Source: JANXLS01 sp038227045
GTDB lineage: Bacteria; Planctomycetota; SZUA-567; H5-PLA8
Assembly: GCA_038227045.1 (NCBI GenBank)
Contig: JBBRQD010000159.1
Location: 1 to 10,874 of the forward strand
DNA: 10,874 nucleotides
Direction: 5' to 3'
Positions 1 to 6,750 of the stretch are shown here, in pieces. The notes under the pieces were generated by a model, which saw nothing but the letters and a program-made list of their open reading frames with translations, ran no database searches and had not been told where the DNA came from. Within the stretch, counting starts at the first letter, position 1. Every line of letters begins with the position of its first letter. The position numbers and the translations under genes were made by a program.

Positions 1-63
1 TTGCTCCTCAGCAGAGCTCGCTTCCGTTTCGCTGGTCAAGTTGGATCGTAAAGAAAGCCTGCT

Positions 64-1752
64 TCAGCGCAACGATCGTTGCCCAGGCGAACCGGGAAAT
101 CTAATTGTCGTCGGCCGGAGGAATGATTGTCGCTGGACAGACCGGTCCAGCACGCAGTATTTTCGGGACGGACCGGCGAGCGCCGAGGCGACAATCCGTC
201 GCGAATCGTTTGTTCCCTTTGTTGGGGCATCATCATCGCATCCGCTGGAGAGAATCTCCTCCAATTCCTTGTCCGCCGATTCGTTCCGAAAACGCTCCCA
301 AATGATGGAGACAGCCTTTTCCATGGCGCCGGGCGCAATCTGCTCTTCAGTCTCGGAGTCTTTTCGTTCGATCTCTTCGGTGGCGGCTTTCGCTTCGGAA
401 ACGGCATGTTCCGCCGACATTGCCTTTGTCTTGGCATCGGCAGCAAGTGGGTCGATCACCGGAGCGTGCTTGGCACGGATTTCGTTCCGAACGGTTCGAG
501 CCATTTCGTCGTGGGCTTTACGCGCCAGTGTCTCATTGGTCTTCGCCTGATCAAATGCGTCGGCGGCGGCCGCAGATGCGGCACTTGCTGTCTGCTCTTC
601 TTCTCGGAGTGTATGGATGCGCTGTTGACTTCGTTCGAGGTCAGCTTCAAGGCGACTGATGCGCTCGGACAAATTGGCTGCCTGCTGTTGAAGGCCTATT
701 TCGTCGTCGGAAGCATCGGCGATACGCTGGGACAAGTCGGACTGCGCCTTTCGGCTGACTTCCAACCGTTCTCGAAGTCGGGCGCCCGACTTTTCAGCCC
801 TCGTAAGCCGCTGGCTGGCTTTCTCCAGTTTCTGTATTGCGTCAGTCGCCACGACTGTGGCTGATCGAAGCGCCTTCCGCGCTTCGATCAAGACTTTCCG
901 TTCATCACTGCGTTCCAATTGCTCACGGATGTCGGCGTTTCTGTCCCTTTTGGCTTTCAGGATTGCTCTGAGTGCCTCTTTTGCCTCTGCTTCTCGCTGG
1001 CTTGCTTCTTTCGATTTCGCCCGCGCTTCCTCAATTGGGCGAGTGTCGCCGGGGAGACAGGGCTTGACGGCCAGCCGCTCGATGATTCGCAACGCCTGTT
1101 CGAACGCTTGACGAGAATTGCGGGCACGAGGACGGGTTTCGTCTTCGAAGACCGAGTGCCAGGGGTGAGTCGGCCAATCGTATTGTGGAAGCGGGTAACG
1201 GCGCTGCTCCAATATCCAGAGCTTGGCGACACGGATGATTTCGACGCGTTTTGAAAAGTCTTCAACGAGGGCCGCGTCCGCTGAGTCCAGCCCCAGTTTG
1301 GTCATTTCGGCAATCAAGTCAGGGCGTCGGTCATCGGACAGCCACGAGGTTGTTTCGACGATGGGCTCGTCTCCAAAGACGGCTTGAATCCCCTCTCGAT
1401 ATGCAAGAGCCAACATGGCTCGTGCTCCGGGAAAATCGCGTTCGAGCATTCGCTCAATGTATTCGTCCTCGACGGCGTTATGGACGAGTTTGACCAGATA
1501 GTTCGGGATGTCCGCACCGATCTTGCGGTTGGTATAACGGATGTGGCCCGCCTCATGAAGGCAGAATCCGTAGATCGGGAGCAGTTCGCTTTCCTTGGCC
1601 CCTTCCATGTCGGGAAGAAAAATCACCGGCGGTTTGGTCAGGCGGACTTGAATGGACTTTCCGCGCAGGCGAACTTGAACCCCGAGTTCGTTGGTGACCA
1701 ACGCCGCGAAGTTTCGCAAGCGAGAGGCGGGCAAGATTGAGATTTTGGACAT
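64..1752 (-). CDS. CobT-like N-terminal domain protein with HEAGH motif and long coiled coil
   Basis: Protein of 562 residues, last gene of the minus-strand cluster. The start at 1752 is chosen because AGGAG lies 8 nt upstream; the frame stays open to 1788 but without such a site. Visible parts: an N-terminal globular region with HEAGH (residues 66-70), NAVEDEYIE (92-100) and DFPGAR (106-111); a link to about 240; then a strongly charged Ala/Glu/Arg/Lys-rich coiled coil, about 240-470; and a short tail. In CobT-type partners of MoxR/CobS AAA+ ATPases, a His-rich helix followed by N-A-x-E-D is typical, and a C-terminal VWA domain with a MIDAS motif usually follows. No VWA domain is present here: the frame stops at 64, and the other two minus frames also stop within the last 120 bases. 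HEAGH with a downstream Glu could also be a zinc-metallopeptidase-like site. The protein may be truncated or a naturally short variant. The gene is secure; its function is not. Confidence 0.72.
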   Translation of the reverse strand: MSKISILPASRLRNFAALVTNELGVQVRLRGKSIQVRLTKPPVIFLPDMEGAKESELLPIYGFCLHEAGHIRYTNRKIGADIPNYLVKLVHNAVEDEYIERMLERDFPGARAMLALAYREGIQAVFGDEPIVETTSWLSDDRRPDLIAEMTKLGLDSADAALVEDFSKRVEIIRVAKLWILEQRRYPLPQYDWPTHPWHSVFEDETRPRARNSRQAFEQALRIIERLAVKPCLPGDTRPIEEARAKSKEASQREAEAKEALRAILKAKRDRNADIREQLERSDERKVLIEARKALRSATVVATDAIQKLEKASQRLTRAEKSGARLRERLEVSRKAQSDLSQRIADASDDEIGLQQQAANLSERISRLEADLERSQQRIHTLREEEQTASAASAAAADAFDQAKTNETLARKAHDEMARTVRNEIRAKHAPVIDPLAADAKTKAMSAEHAVSEAKAATEEIERKDSETEEQIAPGAMEKAVSIIWERFRNESADKELEEILSSGCDDDAPTKGTNDSRRIVASALAGPSRKYCVLDRSVQRQSFLRPTTIRFPGSPGQRSLR

Positions 1753-1788
1753 GATTGTCGCTCCTACTTTCGGCGGATTTGCTGGCAT

Positions 1789-2172
1789 TTACGCTTTGGC
1801 GCCGGTCGTTTTCTTTGAATCGTTGACCCGTTTGATGATTCGGAACGCCGTGTTGCCATTCGCTTTACGCAGTTTGAAACGGGGATCGAGTTCAATTTGC
1901 TGGAACGAAAGAGTGCCGCCGTTTTTCTTGTACGCCGCCCAGATCGCGGCCATTTCTGTCGGGTCGGCCACCTCGGATGCGACACGACCGACTCCCGGAG
2001 ATGTTCGGCTTGCTCTCGGCGTTTTCCTGGTTCGGTCGATGGCGTCTCCTGTCTGCAACTGGCGGCCAACGACGACGCGTTTCCCGAACACCAACTTGAC
2101 CGCCTTCTCTATGGGCTGTCGAACGTTTGCATCTTCGATCACCGACAAAAACGTCAGGTTGGCAGCTTCCAA
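1789..2172 (-). CDS. Hypothetical protein, start uncertain (possible 5' frameshift)
   Basis: Unrecognised protein of 127 residues if TTG at 2172 is used. The body looks coding: residues such as FLSVIEDANVRQPIEKAV, then a basic, proline-containing linker, then MAAIWAAYKKNGGTLSF and a Lys-rich end. No Shine-Dalgarno site precedes the TTG. The same frame is open upstream to a TAG at 2272-2274, adding 33 residues that also look coding (for example STRELIQFCSKTLLYRDP), but that stretch contains no ATG, GTG or TTG. An ATG at 2249 lies one frame off and meets TGA after seven codons; a one-base change after it would restore a start. The gene sits between the HNH gene, which ends at 2278, and the CobT-like gene, which starts 37 bp downstream, so co-transcription is likely. 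No domain or membrane segment is visible. Confidence 0.6.
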   Translation of the reverse strand: MEAANLTFLSVIEDANVRQPIEKAVKLVFGKRVVVGRQLQTGDAIDRTRKTPRASRTSPGVGRVASEVADPTEMAAIWAAYKKNGGTLSFQQIELDPRFKLRKANGNTAFRIIKRVNDSKKTTGAKA

Positions 2173-2277
2173 CGGGTCGCGGTAAAGGAGCGTCTTGGAG
2201 CAAAACTGGATGAGTTCGCGGGTGCTCAGCGTCGGAAGCAGCGAGGCATTCTGACCGTCGCCTTGTCGTAACTAGGC

Positions 2278-2952
2278 TTAATTACAGCAATCGAGCGGAG
2301 AATCCGCAATCTGAACGCACGTTCCGCACCGTTGATCGACAGCGTATCTGTATCGCCCCGGCTGAATTTCGATCCAAGGGTTTTCAGTCGGATGCTCGCA
2401 TTCCCTGATAAATGCTCGGCTGCCGACTTCCGGCCATCCCCTGCTCGCACCCGGAACGATCCCCGCAGACTCGAACGAATCGCGTTCTTCGTCGGACATC
2501 AACATCAGAGGCTGGAATGAAAAGTCAGTTGGCTCCTCTATTTGGGGCAAGCTCAATTCGTAGGCTGAATGGCCGCGAGCGAGCTTGACAACCACGTTCT
2601 TTACCCGATCAAACTCGGGCAACCACATCAAGGTACCGTCTGGCTCCGTTCGCATACTTTCCTGAATACGCTTCGAGAGGTCTGGATTCGTCCTCAACGA
2701 GTTCTGGATTTTCTGACGCGACACTTTCGTCGGGTCCGCCGATCCCGAAAGGACGGATTCTAAAAAGCAGGCCACGTATTCTTCGTCTAGCGAAAAGCCG
2801 TTGTTGCACTTTTTACAGGCATGAACTGTCGGGAGATTCCCAGGAAGCGGATCATCAAGGAACACCTTGGAAGGAACGTGATCATGAGTCTCTGGCAACC
2901 CGCCGCAGAAAACGCAAAATCCTGAAAAACGCTTATCCGAGAATATGCCCAC
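2278..2952 (-). CDS. HNH-type zinc-finger nuclease-like protein
   Basis: Protein of 224 residues starting at GTG (2950-2952). The frame has a TGA a few codons upstream, and GGAG lies about 10 nt before the GTG, so this start is well supported. The N-terminal 60 residues carry the pattern of a small HNH family: CVFCG (C13, C16), HDHVPSKVF (H23, D24, H25), HACKKCN (C46, C49, N50) and SLDEEY (55-59). The four cysteines should bind structural zinc, and H25 with N50 and nearby residues would form the HNH active site. The rest shows no second domain I recognise; near the end, the phrase GRYRYAVDQ and a further Cys-x-x-Cys are seen. It starts 40 bp after the integrase stop, so it is probably in the same transcript. 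Proteins of this kind occur on mobile elements and phages as nicking or homing-type nucleases. The DNA target here is unknown. Confidence 0.78.
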   Translation of the reverse strand: MGIFSDKRFSGFCVFCGGLPETHDHVPSKVFLDDPLPGNLPTVHACKKCNNGFSLDEEYVACFLESVLSGSADPTKVSRQKIQNSLRTNPDLSKRIQESMRTEPDGTLMWLPEFDRVKNVVVKLARGHSAYELSLPQIEEPTDFSFQPLMLMSDEERDSFESAGIVPGASRGWPEVGSRAFIRECEHPTENPWIEIQPGRYRYAVDQRCGTCVQIADSPLDCCN

Positions 2953-2992
2953 GGTCGGTAAACTCCGTTCATTTCAATTGTCATCGAATTGC

Positions 2993-4786
2993 TTATTTCG
3001 CAAGCTCCGGGATTGTGGATTCAGCGACGATCTTTTCAAATTTCGTGTAATGAGCCAAGCCAACTTCGTCGGAATGACCTCCCATCGGCTGAATCAAATG
3101 AGAGAGGCCGTTACCTCTCATCGATGTTTCCCAAAAACGCCGCAGCCGACGGGCGGGTTCTCGGGGTCGATCGAGCGATGCGACCTCCGACTTTTTTATT
3201 TTCATCGTCCCACCACTCGCCAGTCCGAAGCCGTATTCGCCATCTGCGAGGCGAAGACGACGAACGTCGATTGAGCTTCCATCTTTCAACTTGCACGGAA
3301 TTCCAACCGCTTCGCCAATGGCGTCAATCAAGGCTCCGCTCAGATCGCTGGCGGTCGGATCGCCTATTTGCAAGATGACACGTTTCTCGGTCTGGGCAAG
3401 GCGATAACTGGAGCCGCCGACCTTCGCAGTCTTGATCAGGCGACCATTCTTTTTTGAACCGAGTTGTATGAACTCCTTGCCTTCAAACGATAGACGGAGG
3501 TCCTTTTGGGCGAGCGTGAACAACTTCGGAATCGAGAATCCCGAGGCCATCTTTATCCAGTTCAGGCGAAACCAAGTCGGGCCAGCGTCGCCTATGCGAT
3601 CAAACACGATGGACTCGTGCCGGGACTGTTTCTTGTATTCCCTCAGCCAAGTCCAGATGTTTGGGAAGGGTTTGACGTCCCGAGCACTCATGACCGATTT
3701 CAGTTCGGGGTAAACCGCCGTCGGGCGAACCCTGATGATCTGTTTTTTGAAATCAATGCGGTCCCACTCAAGGGACGCTGCTTCAGCCAGACGGAGGCCG
3801 CCGTAGCCGAGAACGGCGACCAATGCCTTCCAGTACGGCGTCAGCTTTTCGTTCTGAAGTAAAGGGTGCGGGTCGAGAATCTCAACTTGACCAGACATCC
3901 TTCGTTTGCGTTGGAGCGTAGCCTGCGAGCCGGTCTTGAAGGCGTCGGCGGGATTGGTCAGGGCAAGTCCATCGGAGTTTTTTGGCCACGCCAGCAGTCG
4001 GAAGAACCGTCGGATGTCGCGGCCTCTGTATAGCGTCTCGGCATCCGAATTCGGTTTGCTCGCACGTATTCCGTCCTCAATCATCTTCTTCGTGACCGAG
4101 TAGTGCTTGGTCGTCTTGCCCATTGCGTCGATGACGTGCTGAACCCTATAGAGGAGTTTCTGCTTCGCATCCGCACTCCGGCAGGAAACATGAGTCGCAA
4201 AATGTTCGAAGCAGTCCTGGAGTGTAATCGCCTTTTGTTGGGCGGTTTGAATGCCCGTCGCTTTCTCCAGCCCCTCGATGATGTTTTCCTTTTGCTTTAT
4301 CGTCTCCAGGGCGGAATTCAAACCCGTCGCGAATTCGTTTTGTTCGTCGATGATGCCATCGATGAATTCTTCGAGCAGCTCTGTAGGAACTCCACATTCC
4401 TTCTCTCGCCCTTTCGCTTTCAAAAATCGCAGAATCTGCTCGCCTTTCGCTTGGTGTCTCTTCGACAGCTTGGCGAATCGCATCAGGATCTCGGTATCGG
4501 CATCCAGTTTCGCCATTGGCCTGAAATAGATGTCCAATGCGATGTCACTGACGCCTTCGTTTGGATCAACCTCGTTGCGGAGACGCGGCATTTTGGCGAC
4601 CAATTTTTCGAGATCGAGTCTCGTCTGCTCTTGCTCCAGAGGGTTCGGCTGCAATTTCATGAGCCGATGTTTGACATTGAGTCGTTCCCCATCCTCATCA
4701 CGGGCGATGGGATGCCGGAAGGAAATTCGACCGTTCTTAAGACTGACGCTCATTTTGTACCCGCCCCGAAAACCGTTTGTACCCAT
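2993..4786 (-). CDS. Large divergent tyrosine recombinase (integrase)
   Basis: Tyrosine-type site-specific recombinase of 597 residues, much longer than the usual 300-420. The C-terminal catalytic domain is recognisable: Arg-I at R332 in GYGGLRLAEAASLEWDRIDF, a likely beta-hairpin Lys near K363, Arg-II at R549 in RRLRRFWET, His at H571 in GGHSDEV, and the nucleophile Y580 in AHYTKF. The first His of the usual HxxR box is replaced by R546. R332 and R549 are 217 residues apart, against 99 in XerD and lambda Int, so about 120 extra residues lie inside the catalytic fold. The N-terminal 300 residues contain helical stretches and would hold the core- and arm-binding domains. An internal ATG at 4753 is an equally good start; both ATGs follow GGGTACAAA and neither has a strong Shine-Dalgarno site. 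Its 5' end faces the 3' end of a tRNA gene about 100 bp away, as expected for an element integrated at that tRNA. Confidence 0.85.
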   Translation of the reverse strand: MGTNGFRGGYKMSVSLKNGRISFRHPIARDEDGERLNVKHRLMKLQPNPLEQEQTRLDLEKLVAKMPRLRNEVDPNEGVSDIALDIYFRPMAKLDADTEILMRFAKLSKRHQAKGEQILRFLKAKGREKECGVPTELLEEFIDGIIDEQNEFATGLNSALETIKQKENIIEGLEKATGIQTAQQKAITLQDCFEHFATHVSCRSADAKQKLLYRVQHVIDAMGKTTKHYSVTKKMIEDGIRASKPNSDAETLYRGRDIRRFFRLLAWPKNSDGLALTNPADAFKTGSQATLQRKRRMSGQVEILDPHPLLQNEKLTPYWKALVAVLGYGGLRLAEAASLEWDRIDFKKQIIRVRPTAVYPELKSVMSARDVKPFPNIWTWLREYKKQSRHESIVFDRIGDAGPTWFRLNWIKMASGFSIPKLFTLAQKDLRLSFEGKEFIQLGSKKNGRLIKTAKVGGSSYRLAQTEKRVILQIGDPTASDLSGALIDAIGEAVGIPCKLKDGSSIDVRRLRLADGEYGFGLASGGTMKIKKSEVASLDRPREPARRLRRFWETSMRGNGLSHLIQPMGGHSDEVGLAHYTKFEKIVAESTIPELAK

Positions 4787-4795
4787 TTTGTACCC
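4754..4795 (-). repeat. Three direct GGGTACAAA repeats at the integrase start
   Basis: On the plus strand TTTGTACCC occurs at 4754-4762, 4776-4784 and 4787-4795, all in the same orientation, at steps of 22 and 11 bp, that is, two and one helical turns. The copies flank the two candidate start codons of the integrase. Spacing by whole turns and position between the tRNA and the integrase gene fit binding sites for the integrase itself (arm-type sites) or for an autorepressor. This role is inferred. Only the repeats and spacing are seen. Confidence 0.6.
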
Positions 4796-4821
4796 ACTTT
4801 TGCGGGGTTTTCAAGTCAAAT

Positions 4822-4855
4822 AAAAAAGCCCCCGACGCTGCCATTCGGAGGCTTT
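4822..4855 (-). terminator. Intrinsic terminator downstream of the tRNA
   Basis: AAAGCCCCCGA (4825-4835) pairs with TCGGAGGCTTT (4845-4855) across a 9-nt loop, with one mismatch. Read on the minus strand the hairpin ends in GGGGGC and six T residues, the signature of a Rho-independent terminator for leftward transcription. It would end the tRNA transcript before the integrase gene, so the integrase needs its own promoter between the hairpin and 4786. Confidence 0.7.
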
Positions 4856-4883
4856 CCCATAGGAGGGTAGGACTTATGAGGAA

Positions 4884-4956
4884 TAGGCCCGCCTGGATTC
4901 GAACCAGGGACCAAGGGATTATGAGTCCCCTGCTCTCACCGCTGAGCTACGAGCCC
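4884..4956 (-). tRNA. tRNA with anticodon CAT (Met or lysidine-type Ile)
   Basis: A complete 73-nt cloverleaf on the minus strand. The acceptor GGGCTCG pairs with CGGGCCT (with G-T wobbles); positions 8-9 are TA; the D stem is GCTC/GAGC; the anticodon stem GGGGA/TCCCT encloses loop CTCATAA; the T arm is CCTGG-TTCGAAT-CCAGG. The discriminator base is A and CCA is not encoded. The anticodon is CAT. The stem and variable region (GACTCATAATC then TTGGTC) resemble the E. coli Ile2 tRNA, in which C34 is modified to lysidine by TilS, more than its elongator Met tRNA. It is not an initiator, which would have a C1-A72 mismatch and three G-C pairs under the anticodon loop. The 3' end points at the integrase gene, so it is the probable attachment site of the element. 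Confidence 0.93.
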
Positions 4957-4969
4957 TAATGGGGGTCTT

Positions 4970-4997
4970 ACTTTACTGCGTGTTTCTGATTTGTCAT
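4970..4997 (-). promoter_or_regulatory. Candidate sigma70-type promoter for the tRNA
   Basis: On the minus strand ATGACA (4992-4997; 5 of 6 to TTGACA) is followed after 16 bp by TAAAGT (4970-4975; 4 of 6 to TATAAT), ending 13 bp before the tRNA 5' end. Placement is right for a stable-RNA promoter with a short leader. The -10 box is only fair. Confidence 0.4.
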
Positions 4998-5090
4998 TGG
5001 CTTTCTTTTAACTCGCGCCGCTCGCTTTTTGCGCGCTGAATCCGGCACAGCCATTTGAAAAATCGCGGCGCATTCTTTATCATGCGTGCC

Positions 5091-6044
5091 ATGAACATTC
5101 TTGTTACCGGCGGGGCCGGTTTTATTGGGTCTCATGCGTGCGAGCTTTTGCTTGCTCGCGGGCACTCCGTTGTGGCGCTCGATAATTTCGATCCATACTA
5201 TTCGCCCGCGCACAAGCGTTCCAACTTGGCCGCGGCTCTTGCGCATCCGCGTTTCACTTTGGTGGAAGGCGATTTTGGCGATCGGGCTCTTGTCGCCGCG
5301 CTGCTTTCGCGAGAGCGATTCGATGCGGTGCTGCATCTGGGGGCTCAGGCCGGCGTGCGCCCTTCCATCGCCGATCCTTTGAAATATCAGCAGGTCAATG
5401 TCGCCGGGACGATCACGATGCTGGAAGCCATGCGCGAATTTGGCCCGAGGAAAATTGTCGCGGGTTCGACCAGTTCCGTTTACGGCAACGTGACCCCGGT
5501 GCCTTTTCGCGAAGACGCGCCTTGCCTTCAGCCGCTGTCGCCTTATGCGGCGACGAAACGCGCCATGGAGATTTTTCTCGGCACGTACTGCGCGCTGCAT
5601 GGATTTCAATCCACGGTGCTGCGCTTCTTCACCGTCTATGGACCGCGGCAGCGGCCGGATATGGCCATTGCGCCGTTTTCGAAAAAGATACTTTCGGGCG
5701 AAACCATCACGCTCTTTGGCGACGGTTCGTCGTCGCGCGATTACACCTACGTTTCGGACATCGTGGAGGGTGCGGCTTCGGCTTTGGAAAAAATGCCTGA
5801 CGGCTTTGGTATTTACAATCTGGGCGGCGAACATCCTGTGACGTTGAACGCGTTGATTGCGGCGCTCGAGACCGCGATTGGCAAGAAGGCGTCGATCCAG
5901 CACGCGCCGATGCAGCAAGGCGACGTGGATCGCACGTTTGCGGATATTTCAAAGGCGCGCCGGATTCTGGGGTACGAACCGAAAATCGCGCTTGGCGAAG
6001 GTTTGGCTCGCACTGTGGAATGGGTGAAGCGGAACTTGGAGTGA
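5091..6044 (+). CDS. NAD-dependent sugar-nucleotide epimerase, UDP-glucuronate 4-epimerase-like
   Basis: Extended short-chain dehydrogenase/reductase of 317 residues, a normal family length. The NAD-binding Rossmann motif TGGAGFIGS opens the protein (G7, G10, G13), with acidic D31 at the end of strand 2 for the adenosine ribose. AQAGVRPSIADP (85-96) is the phrase typical of the CapI/LpsL type of UDP-glucuronate 4-epimerases. The catalytic set is STSSVYG (S128) and YAATK (Y152, K156). FGDGSSSRDYTYVSD (209-223) is the conserved sugar-nucleotide-site segment. The enzyme would interconvert UDP-glucuronate and UDP-galacturonate, or a related pair, in the cytoplasm for surface polysaccharide synthesis. 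The start at 5091 gives the usual N-terminus MNILVTGG; an in-frame ATG at 5082 is equally possible, and neither has a clear ribosome site. Exact substrate cannot be read from the sequence, and no other polysaccharide genes are in the window. Confidence 0.88.
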   Translation: MNILVTGGAGFIGSHACELLLARGHSVVALDNFDPYYSPAHKRSNLAAALAHPRFTLVEGDFGDRALVAALLSRERFDAVLHLGAQAGVRPSIADPLKYQQVNVAGTITMLEAMREFGPRKIVAGSTSSVYGNVTPVPFREDAPCLQPLSPYAATKRAMEIFLGTYCALHGFQSTVLRFFTVYGPRQRPDMAIAPFSKKILSGETITLFGDGSSSRDYTYVSDIVEGAASALEKMPDGFGIYNLGGEHPVTLNALIAALETAIGKKASIQHAPMQQGDVDRTFADISKARRILGYEPKIALGEGLARTVEWVKRNLE

Positions 6045-6060
6045 CGCGATCTCTTTTTTC

Positions 6061-6088
6061 TCTCGCAAAGGCGCAAAGACGCAAAGAA
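6061..6088 (+). repeat. Triple CGCAAAG tandem in the intergenic gap
   Basis: CGCAAAG occurs at 6064-6070, 6072-6078 and 6080-6086, an 8-bp period, in the 79-bp gap between the epimerase and phosphatase genes. I recall very similar CGCAAAG-rich tandems dispersed between genes in several environmental bacteria, so it is probably one copy of a genome-wide repeat. Its role is not known to me. Confidence 0.6.
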
Positions 6089-6123
6089 CGGCAAGACATG
6101 GAGACAAGAGAAATCATTTTATC

Positions 6124-6750
6124 ATGCTGATATTGTGCGACTTCGACGGCACCATCACGATGCAGGACGTGACCAATTTGATCTGGGATCATTTTATTGG
6201 ACCCAGTTGGCGCTACGATCTGCTGCCGTCCTACAAGCGCGGGCAGATCACGCATTTGAAGATTATGGCGGAGGGTTACAAACAGATTCGCGCTCCGAAA
6301 AATGTGCTGCTCGATTACGTCCGCCCGCAGGTGTCGCTGCGCCCTGGGTTTGAGGCTTTGCGATTGCATTGTCAGGCTAAGAACTGGCCGTTGACAGTGG
6401 TCAGTGGCGGACTGGATTTTTATATTGAGGCGTTTTTGCCGGCGGGCGTTCCGTTCTATTCTTACTGCGCTAAACATGACGAACACTGGACGGTGTTCGC
6501 TCCGCCGAATTTTGAAAAAAATGACGCGGACGACTTCAAGGTCTGCGTGAAACGCTTGTTGAAGAAGCAGCATCGCACCGAAAAGGTCGCGTTCATTGGC
6601 GACGGCCGCAATGATTTTCCCGTCGCCAAACTGGCCGACACCGTCTTCGCCGTGCGCGGCAGCACTCTTGCGCGGCTTTGCGCGGAGCGTGGACAGGCTT
6701 GCCACGAGTTTGATGACTTTGCTGAAATTCTTCCGATTCTCGGCATGTAG
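6124..6750 (+). CDS. HAD-superfamily phosphatase, MtnX/SerB-like
   Basis: Cytoplasmic-looking hydrolase of 208 residues with every HAD motif in order: DFDGTIT (D6 nucleophile, D8 general acid), VVSGG (S94, motif II), a Lys-rich helix around K139-K144 (motif III) and GDGRNDF (D160 and D164, motif IV, binding Mg2+). The long segment between motifs I and II (about 12-90) is the helical cap of the phosphoserine-phosphatase-like subgroup. Length and layout match MtnX-type enzymes, which dephosphorylate an enol intermediate of the methionine salvage pathway, and relatives acting on other small phosphates. No methionine-salvage gene is in the window, so the substrate is open. ATG at 6124 is the only good start; the ribosome site is weak (GAGA about 16 nt upstream). 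The gene lies 79 bp after the epimerase and could be cotranscribed. Its TAG stop forms part of the hairpin shared with the convergent protease gene. Confidence 0.87.
   Translation: MLILCDFDGTITMQDVTNLIWDHFIGPSWRYDLLPSYKRGQITHLKIMAEGYKQIRAPKNVLLDYVRPQVSLRPGFEALRLHCQAKNWPLTVVSGGLDFYIEAFLPAGVPFYSYCAKHDEHWTVFAPPNFEKNDADDFKVCVKRLLKKQHRTEKVAFIGDGRNDFPVAKLADTVFAVRGSTLARLCAERGQACHEFDDFAEILPILGM

Noticed and set aside
127..864. Long plus-strand open frame of 245 codons
   Set aside because: It lies opposite the CobT-like coiled-coil gene. The translation has no recognisable motif and is rich in Cys, Phe and Gly in the manner of an antisense shadow.
4103..4870. Plus-strand open frame of 255 codons
   Set aside because: It is antisense to the integrase N-terminal half and also runs into the terminator region; no protein-like features are visible.
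4874..4925. Repeated TTATGAG (4874-4880 and 4919-4925), considered as an att core
   Set aside because: Seven bases at 45 bp distance can arise by chance, and both copies lie on the same side of the presumed crossover; no longer repeat is seen.
5055..5090. TTG start at 5055 for the epimerase
   Set aside because: It adds 12 residues before the Rossmann motif. ATG at 5091 or 5082 gives the normal family N-terminus.
4968..5918. Minus-strand open frame of 316 codons
   Set aside because: It is antisense to the well-supported epimerase. The translation is Arg- and His-rich, as expected from a GC-rich shadow.
5707..6705. Minus-strand open frame of 332 codons
   Set aside because: It is antisense to the epimerase end and the HAD phosphatase and crosses the CGCAAAG repeat; it has no domain signature.
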